Shown: positions 33,301-42,686, counted from the stretch's first letter. The stretch: 64,000 nucleotides of DNA from Micromonospora sp. CCTCC AA 2012012 (GCF_040499845.1 NZ_CP159342.1:3162001-3226000), one strand, 5' to 3'. Notes: generated from the letters alone by a model not told the origin. Made by a program: numbers and translations.

Positions 33301-33343
33301 TTAGGTTCGCCTTACCTTAGCGGAACAGGTTAGGTAGACCTAA
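33301..33343 (-). promoter_or_regulatory. Two IdeR/DmdR-type iron boxes over the transporter promoter
   Basis: Box 1 (33301-33319) TTAGGTTCGCCTTACCTTA matches the 19-bp IdeR/DtxR consensus TTAGGTTAGGCTAACCTAA at most positions. Box 2 (33330-33343) is TTAGGT-AG-ACCTAA. On the minus strand, TTAGGT within box 2 and TAAGGT within box 1 are 18 bp apart and may be the -35 and -10. Bound Fe2+-repressor would block both. Confidence 0.85.
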
Positions 33344-33402
33344 CTCGTGGGTGTCGATCCGGTTCCCGCCTGCCGCGCGGAGCGCGGCCATACGCTGGAC
33401 CC

Positions 33403-33762
33403 ATGCGATTCGACCAGCACACGGTCGTGCTCCTGGTCCGCCCGACCGACCCGCCCGAGCTGCCCCGCGACGCCGCCGACCGGTTGCAGGACGCCCACCT
33501 CGCCCACCAGGCGGGGCTGGTGGAGCAGGGTGCGGTGCTCGCCGCCGGGCCGTTCCTCGGCGGTGACGACGAACGGGTACGCGGCTTCGCCGTGCTCTCC
33601 GTCGACCCGGAGATGGCGCGGGAGCTCTACGCCAACGACCCGGCGGTACGGGCCGGCCGGCTGGTCGCCCAGGTGATGAGCTGGATGGTCCCGGAGGGCA
33701 ACGTGCGCTTCGAGAACGTGCCGGTACCGAAGTCGATGCTGGAGGTCGCCGCCGGGGACTAG
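33403..33762 (+). CDS. YciI-family protein
   Basis: A 119-aa protein with the YciI ferredoxin-like fold. The N-terminal strand is HTVVLLVRP, followed by LQDAHLAHQAGLVEQGAVLAAGP with the conserved His, and then GFAVLSVDPEMARELYANDP. YciI proteins are small enzymes or accessory proteins of unclear reaction. It diverges from the iron importer, so the iron boxes might also affect it, though no promoter facing this way is evident. Confidence 0.85.
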   Translation: MRFDQHTVVLLVRPTDPPELPRDAADRLQDAHLAHQAGLVEQGAVLAAGPFLGGDDERVRGFAVLSVDPEMARELYANDPAVRAGRLVAQVMSWMVPEGNVRFENVPVPKSMLEVAAGD

Positions 33763-33781
33763 CCCCGCGCAGGCGCGCCGC

Positions 33782-34255
33782 TCAGTCCTCCGCGGCGGGA
33801 CGACTGCCCGGCACCACCGGCATCGGCCACACGCCGGTCCGGGGCACGCTCGGCACCTCCACCTGGTGCTCCGCCCAGACGTACGTCTCGGGGAGCAGTT
33901 CGACGACCGGGACCAGGCGCAGCGCGTCCGGCGGACCGATGATGACCTTGATCGACGGGAAGTAGTCGAGCAGGACCTGACGGCAGCGCCCGCAGGGCGG
34001 GATGACTCCCCGACCCCGATCCCCCACCGCGACGATGGCCTCCAGCTCGCCCGCGCCCTGGGTCGCGGCGGCGCCGACGACCACCAGCTCCGCGCAGGGT
34101 CCGCCGGTGAAGTGGAAGACGTTCACGCCGGTGAAGACCCGCCCGTCGGTGGTCCGCGCGGCGGCGGCGACGGTGTGGTTGTCGCTGCGGCAGCGGAGCT
34201 TGGCGACGGCGGTGGCGGCCTGCACCAGCGCCCGGTCGGTGTCCCGCATGATCAT
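33782..34255 (-). CDS. Cytidine/blasticidin-S deaminase-like protein
   Basis: A 157-aa zinc-dependent deaminase fold. The catalytic motif is [13 protein letters not shown] (Cys-Ala-Glu in place of the usual His-Ala-Glu, as in cytidine and blasticidin deaminases). The zinc Cys pair is in [13 protein letters not shown]. The N-terminus [19 protein letters not shown] fits this family. It may deaminate cytidine or a related nucleoside; the substrate is not determinable. The start could also be an ATG 6 nt downstream. It converges on the YciI gene. Confidence 0.82.
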   Translation of the reverse strand: MIMRDTDRALVQAATAVAKLRCRSDNHTVAAAARTTDGRVFTGVNVFHFTGGPCAELVVVGAAATQGAGELEAIVAVGDRGRGVIPPCGRCRQVLLDYFPSIKVIIGPPDALRLVPVVELLPETYVWAEHQVEVPSVPRTGVWPMPVVPGSRPAAED

Positions 34256-34417
34256 CCCGTCCCCGTGCTCGACGTCGCTCGGCGGCCACTCTAGCCCGAC
34301 GACGGGCCGCTACCCCGGACGGCGCGCACGGAACGGCCCTCCACGGGCCCGGCCCGGACGCCCCGGCCGGTAACCCGGGGGCGGTCCGCCGCGAGCCTGC
34401 CTATCCTTGGCGACGAC

Positions 34418-37400
34418 ATGCAGAATCCAGCCGCACCCGCCGCACCCGACTCCGTCCGCGAGCTGCACCGCCGCCTGCCCGCCCTGATGTTCCGCGACCA
34501 GCGTCGGCTCCAGCGCCGGCTGGACGGGGTCCGCCGGCTGCGCGACCCGCAGCGACGCGAGGCCGCCCTCGCCGAGATCGGCGCCGACGTCGACCGGGCC
34601 GAGGCGCGGCTGGCGAGCCGGCGGGCCGCCGTCCCGACGATCACCTATCCGGCGCAGTTGCCGGTCAGCGAGCGCCGGGACGACATCGCGGCGGCGATCC
34701 GCGACCACCAGGTGGTGATCGTGGCCGGCGAGACCGGCTCCGGCAAGACAACCCAGCTGCCCAAGATCTGTCTGGAGCTGGGGCGCGGCATCACCGGGCT
34801 GATCGGGCACACCCAGCCCCGCCGGCTGGCCGCGCGGACGGTGGCGGACCGGATCGCCGAGGAGCTCGGCACCGAGCTGGGCGACGTGGTCGGCTACAAG
34901 GTGCGCTTCACCGACCAGGTGGGCGACAACAGCCTGGTCAAGCTGATGACCGACGGCATCCTCCTGGCCGAGCTGCAGACCGACCGGATGCTGCGCCAGT
35001 ACGACACGCTGATCATCGACGAGGCGCACGAGCGCAGCCTCAACATCGACTTCATCCTCGGCTACCTCAAGCAGCTCCTGCCCCGCCGTCCCGACCTCAA
35101 GGTGGTCATCACCTCGGCGACGATCGAGACCGACCGCTTCGCCAGGCACTTCCCCGACGCCGACGGCAGGCCCGCGCCGGTCGTCGAGGTCTCCGGGCGG
35201 ACCTATCCGGTCGAGGTGCGCTACCGGCCGCTGGTCGAGGTCACCGAGGAGGACGAGGCCGACGAGGAGAACGTCCGCGACCAGATCCAGGCGATCGGCG
35301 ACGCGGTCGAGGAGCTGGCCGCCGAGGGGCCCGGCGACATCCTGGTCTTCCTCAGCGGCGAGCGGGAGATCCGGGACACCGCCGACGCGCTCGGCAAGCT
35401 GGTGGAGTCCAGGCGGTCGCTGCTGGGCACCGAGATCCTGCCGCTGTACGCGCGGCTGTCGGCCGCCGAGCAGCACCGGGTCTTCGCCCCGCACGCCGGT
35501 CGCCGGGTGGTGCTGGCCACCAACGTGGCGGAGACCTCGCTGACCGTCCCCGGCATCAAGTACGTGGTGGACCCCGGCACGGCCCGGATCTCCCGCTACT
35601 CCAGCCGGCTCAAGGTGCAGCGGCTGCCCATCGAGCCGGTCTCCCAGGCGTCGGCGAACCAGCGCAAGGGGCGCTGCGGTCGTACCTCGGACGGCATCTG
35701 CATCCGCCTCTACGACGAGCAGGACTTCGCGTCCCGGCCCGAGTTCACCGACCCGGAGATCCTGCGGACCAACCTGGCCTCGGTCATCCTCCAGATGACC
35801 TCCATCGGGCTGGGTGACGTCGCCGCCTTCCCGTTCCTCGACCCGCCGGACCGGCGCAACGTCACCGACGGCGTCAACCTGCTGCACGAGCTGGGCGCGC
35901 TGGACCCGGCCGAGGCCGACCCGGCGAAGCGGCTCACCGCGCTGGGCCGGCGGCTGGCGCAGCTCCCGGTCGACCCGAGGCTGGCCCGGATGGTGCTGGA
36001 GGGTGAGCGCAACGGCTGCGCCACCGAGGTGGTGGTGATCGCCGCCGCGCTCTCCATCCAGGACCCGCGGGAACGGCCGGCGGAGAAGCAGGCCCAGGCC
36101 GACCAGGCGCACGCCCGGTTCGCCGACAAGGAGTCGGACTTCGTCTCGTTCCTCAACCTGTGGCGTTACCTGCGGGAGCAGCAGCGGGAGTTGTCCTCCA
36201 GCGCGTTCCGCCGGATGTGCCGGGCGGAATACCTGAACTACCTGCGGGTGCGCGAGTGGCAGGACATCGTCAGCCAGCTGCGCCAGGTGCTACGTACCGG
36301 AGAGAAGAGTGACGGCCGGCGCGGCCCGGCCGCCGACCTGCCGGAGGAGATCGACACCCCGAAGGTGCACCAGTCGCTCCTGCCCGGCCTGCTGTCGCAC
36401 GTCGGGCTCAAGGACGCGCAGAAGCACGAATACCTGGGCGCGCGGGGGGCGAAGTTCGGTCTCTTCCCCGGCTCGGCGCTGTTCAGGAAGCCGCCGCGCT
36501 GGGTGATGGCCGCCGAGCTGGTGGAGACCTCCCGGCTCTGGGGCCGGGTCAACGGCCGGATCGAGCCGGAGTGGGTCGAGCCGCTGGCCCAGCACCTGGT
36601 GAAGCGCAGCTACAGCGAGCCGCACTGGGAGAAGAAGCAGGCCGCCGTGATGGCCTACGAGAAGGTCACCCTGTACGGCATCCCGCTGGTCACCTCCCGC
36701 AAGGTCAATTTCGGTCGGATCGATCCGGCGCTGAGCCGGGAGCTGTTCATCCGGCACGCCCTGGTGGAGGGCGACTGGTCCACCCACCACCGGTTCTGGG
36801 CCGACAACCGGCGGCTGCTCACCGAGATCGAGGAGCTGGAGAGCCGGGCCCGCCGCCGGGACATCCTGGTCGACGACGAGACGATCTTCGGGTTCTACGA
36901 CGCGCGGATCCCCGCCGACGTGGTCTCCGGCCGGCACTTCGACTCCTGGTGGAAGAAGGTCCGCCGGGACCAGCCGGACCTGCTCACCTTCACCCGCGAC
37001 CTGCTGATCAACTCCGGCCGTGGCGGGGTGGACGAGGCGGACTACCCGGACGAGTGGCGGGCCGACGGGGTCGCGCTGCCGCTGACCTACCGGTTCGAGC
37101 CGGGCACCGCCACCGACGGCGTCACCGTGGACATCCCCCTGCCGCTGCTGACCCAGGTGCCGGCGGAGAGCTTCGACTGGCAGGTGCCCGGCCTGCGCGA
37201 GGAGCTGGTGGTGGCGCTGATCCGGTCGCTGCCGAAGGCGATCCGGCGCAACTTCGTCCCGGTCCCCGACTACGCCCGCGCGGCCCTCGCGGCGATGCCG
37301 GCCGGCGAGGAGCCGCTGCTGGACGCGCTCACCCGGCAGCTGCGCCGGATGACCGGGGTCACCGTCCCCCGGGACGCCTGGGACCTGCCGAAGCTGCCGC

Positions 37401-38404
37401 CGCACCTGCGGGTCACCTTCCGGGTGCTCGGCGAGGACGACAAGCCGGTCGCCGAGGGCAAGGACCTGCCGGCCCTGCAACGTCAGCTCCGCCAGGAGGT
37501 ACGCCAGGTCGTCGCCGCCGCCGCGCCGGACGTCGCCCGGAGCGGGCTCAGGGAGTGGAGCATCGGCGCGCTTCCCCGCACCATCGAGCAGGTCCGGGCC
37601 GGCTACGCGGTCACCGCGTATCCGGCGTTGGTGGACGAGGGCGGCACGGTCGGGGTGAAGGTGTTCGACTCCCCCGGCGAGCAGGAGGCCGCGCACTGGG
37701 CGGGCACCCGGCGGCTGCTGCGGCTCACCGTGCCGTCGCCGGCGAAGTTCCTCCAGGGCCGGCTGAGCAACGAGGCGAAGCTGGCGCTGTCCCGCAACCC
37801 GCACGGCGGGGTGCAGGCGCTCATCGAGGACGCGGCGGGCGCCGCGATCGACAAGCTGATCGGTGAGGCGGGCGGCCCGGCCTGGGACGCCGAGGGCTTC
37901 GCCGCGCTGCGGGACAAGGTCCGCGCCGACCTGATCGACACCGTGGTCGAGGTGATGGACCGGGTCCGCCGGGTGCTCGCCGCCGCGTACGCGGTGGAGC
38001 AGCGCCTCGGCGCCACCCGGAACCTGGCCGTGGTGGCCGCCCTCGCGGACATCCGCGCCCAGCTCGGCGGCCTGGTGCACGCCGGCTTCATCACCGAGGC
38101 CGGCTACGCCCGCCTGCCCGACCTGCTGCGCTACCTGACCGCCATCGAGCGGCGGCTGGACCGGCTGGCCGGCAACCCGCAGCGGGACAAGCAACAACAG
38201 GACCGGATCGCGGTGGTGCAGAAGGAGTACCAGGACATGCTGGCCGCGCTGCCGCCGAGCCGACGGCAGTCGACGGCGGTCCGGCAGATCCGCTGGATGA
38301 TCGAGGAGCTGCGGGTGAACGTCTTCGCCCAGGCGCTCGGCACCCCGTACCCGGTGTCGGAGCAGCGGATCTACCGGGCGATGGACGACGCCGAGGGGCG
38401 CTGA
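34418..38404 (+). CDS. hrpA: ATP-dependent RNA helicase HrpA
   Basis: A 1328-aa DEAH-box RNA helicase, the expected length for HrpA. Walker A is AGETGSGKTTQLPK near residue 102-115, motif II DEAHERS, motif III TSATIETDRF, and motif VI QRKGRCGRTSDG. Winged-helix and OB-fold regions follow, then the long DUF3418 C-terminal domain. In E. coli HrpA rescues stalled ribosomes on mRNA; that role is a reasonable expectation here. It is one of two HrpA/HrpB-type helicases in the window. No clear ribosome site precedes the ATG. Confidence 0.95.
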   Translation: MQNPAAPAAPDSVRELHRRLPALMFRDQRRLQRRLDGVRRLRDPQRREAALAEIGADVDRAEARLASRRAAVPTITYPAQLPVSERRDDIAAAIRDHQVVIVAGETGSGKTTQLPKICLELGRGITGLIGHTQPRRLAARTVADRIAEELGTELGDVVGYKVRFTDQVGDNSLVKLMTDGILLAELQTDRMLRQYDTLIIDEAHERSLNIDFILGYLKQLLPRRPDLKVVITSATIETDRFARHFPDADGRPAPVVEVSGRTYPVEVRYRPLVEVTEEDEADEENVRDQIQAIGDAVEELAAEGPGDILVFLSGEREIRDTADALGKLVESRRSLLGTEILPLYARLSAAEQHRVFAPHAGRRVVLATNVAETSLTVPGIKYVVDPGTARISRYSSRLKVQRLPIEPVSQASANQRKGRCGRTSDGICIRLYDEQDFASRPEFTDPEILRTNLASVILQMTSIGLGDVAAFPFLDPPDRRNVTDGVNLLHELGALDPAEADPAKRLTALGRRLAQLPVDPRLARMVLEGERNGCATEVVVIAAALSIQDPRERPAEKQAQADQAHARFADKESDFVSFLNLWRYLREQQRELSSSAFRRMCRAEYLNYLRVREWQDIVSQLRQVLRTGEKSDGRRGPAADLPEEIDTPKVHQSLLPGLLSHVGLKDAQKHEYLGARGAKFGLFPGSALFRKPPRWVMAAELVETSRLWGRVNGRIEPEWVEPLAQHLVKRSYSEPHWEKKQAAVMAYEKVTLYGIPLVTSRKVNFGRIDPALSRELFIRHALVEGDWSTHHRFWADNRRLLTEIEELESRARRRDILVDDETIFGFYDARIPADVVSGRHFDSWWKKVRRDQPDLLTFTRDLLINSGRGGVDEADYPDEWRADGVALPLTYRFEPGTATDGVTVDIPLPLLTQVPAESFDWQVPGLREELVVALIRSLPKAIRRNFVPVPDYARAALAAMPAGEEPLLDALTRQLRRMTGVTVPRDAWDLPKLPPHLRVTFRVLGEDDKPVAEGKDLPALQRQLRQEVRQVVAAAAPDVARSGLREWSIGALPRTIEQVRAGYAVTAYPALVDEGGTVGVKVFDSPGEQEAAHWAGTRRLLRLTVPSPAKFLQGRLSNEAKLALSRNPHGGVQALIEDAAGAAIDKLIGEAGGPAWDAEGFAALRDKVRADLIDTVVEVMDRVRRVLAAAYAVEQRLGATRNLAVVAALADIRAQLGGLVHAGFITEAGYARLPDLLRYLTAIERRLDRLAGNPQRDKQQQDRIAVVQKEYQDMLAALPPSRRQSTAVRQIRWMIEELRVNVFAQALGTPYPVSEQRIYRAMDDAEGR

Positions 38405-38429
38405 CCGGCGTCCCGGTCGCGGGTGCTGG

Positions 38430-38918
38430 TCAGGCCGTCACCCGGGCCATGAAGGCGGCGAGGTTCGCCACCGTCCGCTGGATCTTCTCCTCCAGCGTGA
38501 GCGACTCGGGGAGCCGGGCGCCGGCCCCCGCGTCCTTCCTGCCCCGCACGTAGAGGGAGCAGGCGAGGTCGCCGCAGAGGTAGGTGCCGACCGAGTTGCC
38601 CTGCTGCCCGGCCCTGCCCGCCTTGCGCGCGACCATGAGGCTGACACCCCCGGCCGGCGCGGTGAGGCAGACCGAGCACATGTTGCGCGACTGCCGGGGC
38701 GCGGCGCTCGGGCAGCGCAGCGCGAGGGCCGTCGGGCGGCCGTCCAGCGTGGTGACGAGGTACGCCCGGTCGGGCGCCTGCGGGTCCCGCCAGCCCAGGT
38801 AGTCGAGGTCGTCCCAGGGGCGGTCGGCGAGGTCACGCGGGACGGTCAGGCGCTTCGCCTCGCCCTTGGTGCAGTTCACGAAGGCGGCACGGATCTCGGA
38901 CTCGGTCAGTGGCGTCAT
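38430..38918 (-). CDS. FBP-domain protein (EF-G-binding type zinc finger)
   Basis: A 162-aa protein. The C-terminal treble-clef zinc finger of FBP/FusB-type proteins is visible as NMCSVCLTAP and later YLCGDLACSLYVRGRKD. The N-terminal half (TESEIRAAFVNCTKGEAKRL) matches actinobacterial FBP-domain proteins. FusB-type proteins bind EF-G and rescue ribosomes blocked by fusidic acid; whether this one does is inference. It diverges from a TetR gene, and a perfect operator lies in the 66-bp gap, so it is probably induced by a ligand of that repressor. Confidence 0.8.
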   Translation of the reverse strand: MTPLTESEIRAAFVNCTKGEAKRLTVPRDLADRPWDDLDYLGWRDPQAPDRAYLVTTLDGRPTALALRCPSAAPRQSRNMCSVCLTAPAGGVSLMVARKAGRAGQQGNSVGTYLCGDLACSLYVRGRKDAGAGARLPESLTLEEKIQRTVANLAAFMARVTA

Positions 38919-38932
38919 GAAGGGCACGCTAA

Positions 38933-38955
38933 TTTGCCTAAAGATATTAGGCAAA
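38933..38955. promoter_or_regulatory. TetR-type operator TTTGCCTAA-N5-TTAGGCAAA
   Basis: Perfect 9-bp half-sites around a 5-bp spacer, in an A+T-rich patch between the divergent FBP and TetR genes. It is 15 bp from the FBP start and 30 bp from the TetR start, well placed to repress both. Confidence 0.88.
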
Positions 38956-38984
38956 CGCATAATGGCTTTAGTGAGAGGAGGGTC

Positions 38985-39578
38985 ATGGCCCGAGTGGGAC
39001 TCACCTCGGAGCGCCTGATCCGCGCCGGGGCGGAGCTGGCCGACGAGGTGGGGTTCGACCAGGTGACCGTCTCGGCGCTGGCCCGGCGGTTCGGTGTCAC
39101 CGTCGCCAGCCTGTACTCGCACGTCCGGAACTCCCAGGACCTGAGAACCGGGATCGCGCTCCTCGCGCTGGGCGAACTCGCCGAGCGGGCCGCCGACGCG
39201 CTGGCCGGGCGGGCCGGCAAGGAGGCCCTGACCGCCTTCGCGAACGTCTACCGGGACTACGCCCGGGAGCACCCGGGCCGCTGGGCCGCCGCCCAGCTCC
39301 GGCTCGACCCCGCGACGGCCGCCGCCAGCGCCGGCGGCCGGCACGCCCAGATGATGCGGGCGATCCTGCGCGGCTACGACCTGACCGGACCGGACGAGAC
39401 GCACGCCGTCCGCCTGCTGGGCAGCGTCTTCCACGGCTTCGTCAGCCTGGAACTCGGCGGCGGGTTCGACCACAGCGCCCCCGACCCGCAGGAGAGCTGG
39501 GTACGGGTGCTGGACGGCGTCGACGCCCTGCTGCGCAACTGGCCCGGCACCCGGCCCGCCGACGCCGAGGGGCGCTGA
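38985..39578 (+). CDS. TetR/AcrR-family repressor (WHG-type C-terminal domain)
   Basis: A 197-aa regulator. The N-terminal helix-turn-helix is LTSERLIRAGAELADEVGFD followed by VSALARRFGVTVASLYSHVR, and the C-terminal ligand domain resembles the WHG type (SVFHGFVSLELGGGF). The ATG was chosen because of GAGGAGG just upstream. It probably represses its own gene and the divergent FBP gene through the palindrome between them. The inducer is unknown. Confidence 0.88.
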   Translation: MARVGLTSERLIRAGAELADEVGFDQVTVSALARRFGVTVASLYSHVRNSQDLRTGIALLALGELAERAADALAGRAGKEALTAFANVYRDYAREHPGRWAAAQLRLDPATAAASAGGRHAQMMRAILRGYDLTGPDETHAVRLLGSVFHGFVSLELGGGFDHSAPDPQESWVRVLDGVDALLRNWPGTRPADAEGR

Positions 39579-39583
39579 CGGGG

Positions 39584-40972
39584 TCAGACCCGTCCGACGC
39601 CCACCGGCCGGCGGGCCACCGCCCGGCGGGGACCGCGCAGCACGCGTACCAGCCGGCCGGGGGTGAGCAGTCGGGTCGGTGGGTCGACCAGGTTGAGCAC
39701 CCGCAGGAAGGCCGCGCCGAGACCGGCGTCGGTGGTGGCCGCCGCGTGCAGCCGACCCACGTAGGCGTTGACCAGCCGGACCCGGAGGGTGCGGCGGCCG
39801 GTGACCTCGGGGAAGCGCAGGTCGGTGCCGACCGAGAGCTGCCACGGCGGGTCGATCAGCCGGGCCGCCCCCCGGTAGAAGCGCCGGGCCAGCCCGTCGC
39901 CGCCCTCGGCGAGCAGCCGGCGCAGCAGCAGCGCCTCCAGGGCGGCCACCGTCATGCCCTGGCCGTAGATCGGGTTGAAGCTGCACAGCCCGTCGCCGAA
40001 GACCAGGTGCCCCTCGGGCAGCCGGCGCAGCCGCTCGTACCGGCGGCGGACGCTGGCCGGGAAGCGCATCCGGGCCGGTGGGTCCACCGGCCGCGCGGTG
40101 CGCAGCAGCTCGCCGATCTGCGGGGCGGGCAGCGTCTCGGCGAACGCGGCCATCCCCTCGTCGTCGGTGGGCGGCTGCTCACCGAGCACCCCGCTGAGCA
40201 CCACCGCGAACCGGCCGTCCTCCTGCGGGGCGACGATCCCGGCGCGCGGCCGACCGGGCACCGCGTTGGCCAGCGCGCCCAGCAGCCCCTCCAGCTGGCC
40301 CGACTCCCGGCGGTAGGTGCGGGTGACGTAGGTGACGTCCACCTCGACCCGTTCCTCCGGAGCGGGCCGGTAGCCGGCGGCGGCGAGCCAGACCGGGCTG
40401 CGGCTGCCCCGGCCCCCGGCGTCCACCACCAGGTCGGCCGCCACGGTGAACTCGCTCCGGCCGCCGGCCGACCCCCGGTCGCCGACGGGGACCCGGACGC
40501 CGGCCGACACCCGGACGCCGGTGACCCACCGCCGGTCGGGGGTGACGATCAGCCCGGTCACCTCGTGGCCGGACAGCACCCGCACCCCCGGCAGCGCGTG
40601 GACGCGCTCGCGCACCACCTGCTCCAGCAGCGGGCGGCTCATGCCGTAGGCGACCAGGTCGGAGGGGGCCCGCCGCATCCGGTGCCCGTCGTTGTACCAG
40701 TGCACCTCGCCGTGCAGGTCGACCGGGCAGACGCCGCGCGCGGTCAACTCCTCGTCGAGCCCGGGGAAGAGCGCGGTCAGCACCTGCCGGCCCCGGTCCA
40801 GCAGCACGTGCAGCTGACGCCCCTGCGGGACACCCCGCCGGTTGGCCGGGCCGTCCGGCAGGACGTCCCGGTCCAGGAGCACGACCTCGGCGTACGTCTC
40901 GCTCAGCGCGCGGGCCGCGAGCAGCCCGCCCATGCTGGCCCCGATCACCACGGCGCGTCCGGCAGGTGCCAT
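39584..40972 (-). CDS. FAD-dependent monooxygenase/oxidoreductase
   Basis: A 462-aa flavoprotein of the aromatic-hydroxylase or geranylgeranyl-reductase superfamily. The FAD-binding GxGxxG-like motif is VVIGASMGGLLAARAL (about residue 8), and the second FAD motif is GHLVFGDGLCSFNPIYGQGM near 330. The N-terminal PNRRGVPQGRQLHVLLDRG motif occurs in related proteins of polyketide and terpenoid clusters. No transmembrane segment is seen. The substrate is unknown, and no biosynthetic cluster is adjacent. It lies 58 bp downstream of the C5-epimerase-like gene on the same strand and may share its transcript. Confidence 0.82.
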   Translation of the reverse strand: MAPAGRAVVIGASMGGLLAARALSETYAEVVLLDRDVLPDGPANRRGVPQGRQLHVLLDRGRQVLTALFPGLDEELTARGVCPVDLHGEVHWYNDGHRMRRAPSDLVAYGMSRPLLEQVVRERVHALPGVRVLSGHEVTGLIVTPDRRWVTGVRVSAGVRVPVGDRGSAGGRSEFTVAADLVVDAGGRGSRSPVWLAAAGYRPAPEERVEVDVTYVTRTYRRESGQLEGLLGALANAVPGRPRAGIVAPQEDGRFAVVLSGVLGEQPPTDDEGMAAFAETLPAPQIGELLRTARPVDPPARMRFPASVRRRYERLRRLPEGHLVFGDGLCSFNPIYGQGMTVAALEALLLRRLLAEGGDGLARRFYRGAARLIDPPWQLSVGTDLRFPEVTGRRTLRVRLVNAYVGRLHAAATTDAGLGAAFLRVLNLVDPPTRLLTPGRLVRVLRGPRRAVARRPVGVGRV

Positions 40973-41030
40973 GCGGGCAGCGTAGGCAGGGTGCCGGACC
41001 GGCCGCGTCTTCCCGCGTGCGGGATGCCGG

Positions 41031-42686
41031 TCAGCCGCGGATCACCGCGCCGAGGCCCAGCCAGCGTCCGGCGTACGGCCCCTCGACGAGGCGGACGTGT
41101 TCCACGCCGTTGAGCACCGCGCGCCCGTCGAGCGCGACCGGATCGCCGACCCGGTAGGTGGTGGGCACCGCGCTCATGCCGCCCGCGGAGTCGATCGCGT
41201 ACGCCGGTGGGGCGGCCACCGCGACCGTCCCGGGCCGGTGCAGCTTGTAGCCGACGCCGGCGTAGCTGCCGACCTGGTAGCGGGTGGGGGTGGACTCCCG
41301 GACGAGGTAGCCGCTGAGGGTGCCGGCGCTGATCGCGTACCAGATCCCGGTCTGCCGCATGACCTTCCGGCGGTCCACCGACGGTGCGGCGCTCGACTTT
41401 CCCAGCCGCAGCGTGTAGCTGGCGAGCACCGCGCCGGAGCTGCTGAACTTGTACCCCGTGTGCGACCCGGCGGAGAACCGGACGGTGCCCTTGACGCCGA
41501 GTGGCGGGTAGTCGGCGTACCAGAGGTCGCCCAGCTGGGCCAGGAACGTGTCGCCGGTGATGGCGTACTGCTGGAGGAACTGGAACATGTGGGTCATGTG
41601 GTACTGGCCCGCGTCGATGCCGTGCGTGAGGCAGTACCGGCTGCGCCACTGGCGGACCCGGATCAGGTCCCGCACGTCCCGGTAGGTGGTGATGGCGCCC
41701 TGGAGCAGCAGCTTGGCGTTGGCGTCCCGGGTGAGCACCCAGTAGTCGTAGAGGCCGTAGGCGGAGAACATGTGCCCGTTGTAGGTGCGGTCCCCCCTGA
41801 CCTGCGTCGGGTGCGGGTACTCCTCCAGCCAGAGCAGCCCGTCGACGACGTACGCGCCCCAGGGTTGGCCGGCGACCGGCGGCAGCAGGAACGAGGCGAA
41901 GGTGGCGTCGGCGGCGGCCCGCCAGCCGGCCTCGCCGGTGCGCTGGTGCAGCCGGGTGAAGAGGCTCAACGCCTGCCCCTGGGCCATCATCGAGTACCAC
42001 GGCGCGGTGTGGACGTCGTAGCGGGCGTGCAGCTGGTAGTTGAACCGGTAGGGGTAGAACCACGCCCCGGCGCGCAGGACCCGGCGGTCGACCAGCCGCT
42101 GCGCCTGGAGTCTGGCCCGGTCCAGGTACGCCTGGTCGCCGGTGATCCGATGGCTCTCCAGCAGATTGAGGCCGTACTGGGCCTGCGCCACCGGGTGGTC
42201 GTAGAGCTTGCCGCCGAGCAGTGTCATCCGTACCCCGGTGGCGTCGTGTACGCCGCTGTCGACCAGCGGGACGGGCGAGGAGAGGTGATACGGCTCGATG
42301 CCGAGCGGCAGCTCGCGGATCTCGAAGTCGTCGTAGCGGAACTGGAAGGGCACCGACGTGCTGCCCGCGTACGTCCGGACCGGCCCACCGACCCGACCGG
42401 CGCCCGGGGTGGAGGGCGGGTGCGGCGCGAGCCGTGCCCGGTCCCGGGAGGGTATGGCCGACAGCTCCTGGAGCGGCTCCGGGTGGGCCGGCGGGCTGAT
42501 CTCGTGGGCGGGGTCGATCACGCCGGGGGCACCGGCCGGAGCCGGCGTCCGCTCTCCGACGACGGCCCGGGCGGGACCGCCCCCGAGCAGTGGCACCGCG
42601 CCGGCCGCGAGGCAACCGGCGACGACGGCGCGCCGGGTCAGCGGTGGGGTGTGCCCGTCCGGGCGCAGTGGATCGTGGTGGCGCAT
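41031..42686 (-). CDS. Tat-exported D-glucuronyl C5-epimerase-like protein
   Basis: A 551-aa exported protein. A twin-arginine signal is suggested by LTRRAVVAGCLAAGAVPLLG (about residues 16-35). The central part (about 120-400) resembles the C-terminal catalytic domain of D-glucuronyl C5-epimerases: FYPYRFNYQLHARYDV, PWYSMMAQGQALSLFTRLHQ, and YNGHMFSAYGLYDYW. The region after about 430 looks beta-rich with a repeated motif (TGIWYAISAGTLSGYLV), reminiscent of SH3-like cell-wall binding repeats. A GGGAGG ribosome site precedes the ATG. The enzyme might epimerise uronic acids in a surface polymer or act as a lyase. Confidence 0.75.
   Translation of the reverse strand: MRHHDPLRPDGHTPPLTRRAVVAGCLAAGAVPLLGGGPARAVVGERTPAPAGAPGVIDPAHEISPPAHPEPLQELSAIPSRDRARLAPHPPSTPGAGRVGGPVRTYAGSTSVPFQFRYDDFEIRELPLGIEPYHLSSPVPLVDSGVHDATGVRMTLLGGKLYDHPVAQAQYGLNLLESHRITGDQAYLDRARLQAQRLVDRRVLRAGAWFYPYRFNYQLHARYDVHTAPWYSMMAQGQALSLFTRLHQRTGEAGWRAAADATFASFLLPPVAGQPWGAYVVDGLLWLEEYPHPTQVRGDRTYNGHMFSAYGLYDYWVLTRDANAKLLLQGAITTYRDVRDLIRVRQWRSRYCLTHGIDAGQYHMTHMFQFLQQYAITGDTFLAQLGDLWYADYPPLGVKGTVRFSAGSHTGYKFSSSGAVLASYTLRLGKSSAAPSVDRRKVMRQTGIWYAISAGTLSGYLVRESTPTRYQVGSYAGVGYKLHRPGTVAVAAPPAYAIDSAGGMSAVPTTYRVGDPVALDGRAVLNGVEHVRLVEGPYAGRWLGLGAVIRG

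Noticed and set aside
30205..33333. A rightward 1042-codon open frame across the iron importer genes
   Set aside because: It is opposite four well-recognised transport genes, and its product is Gly/Arg/Asp low-complexity.
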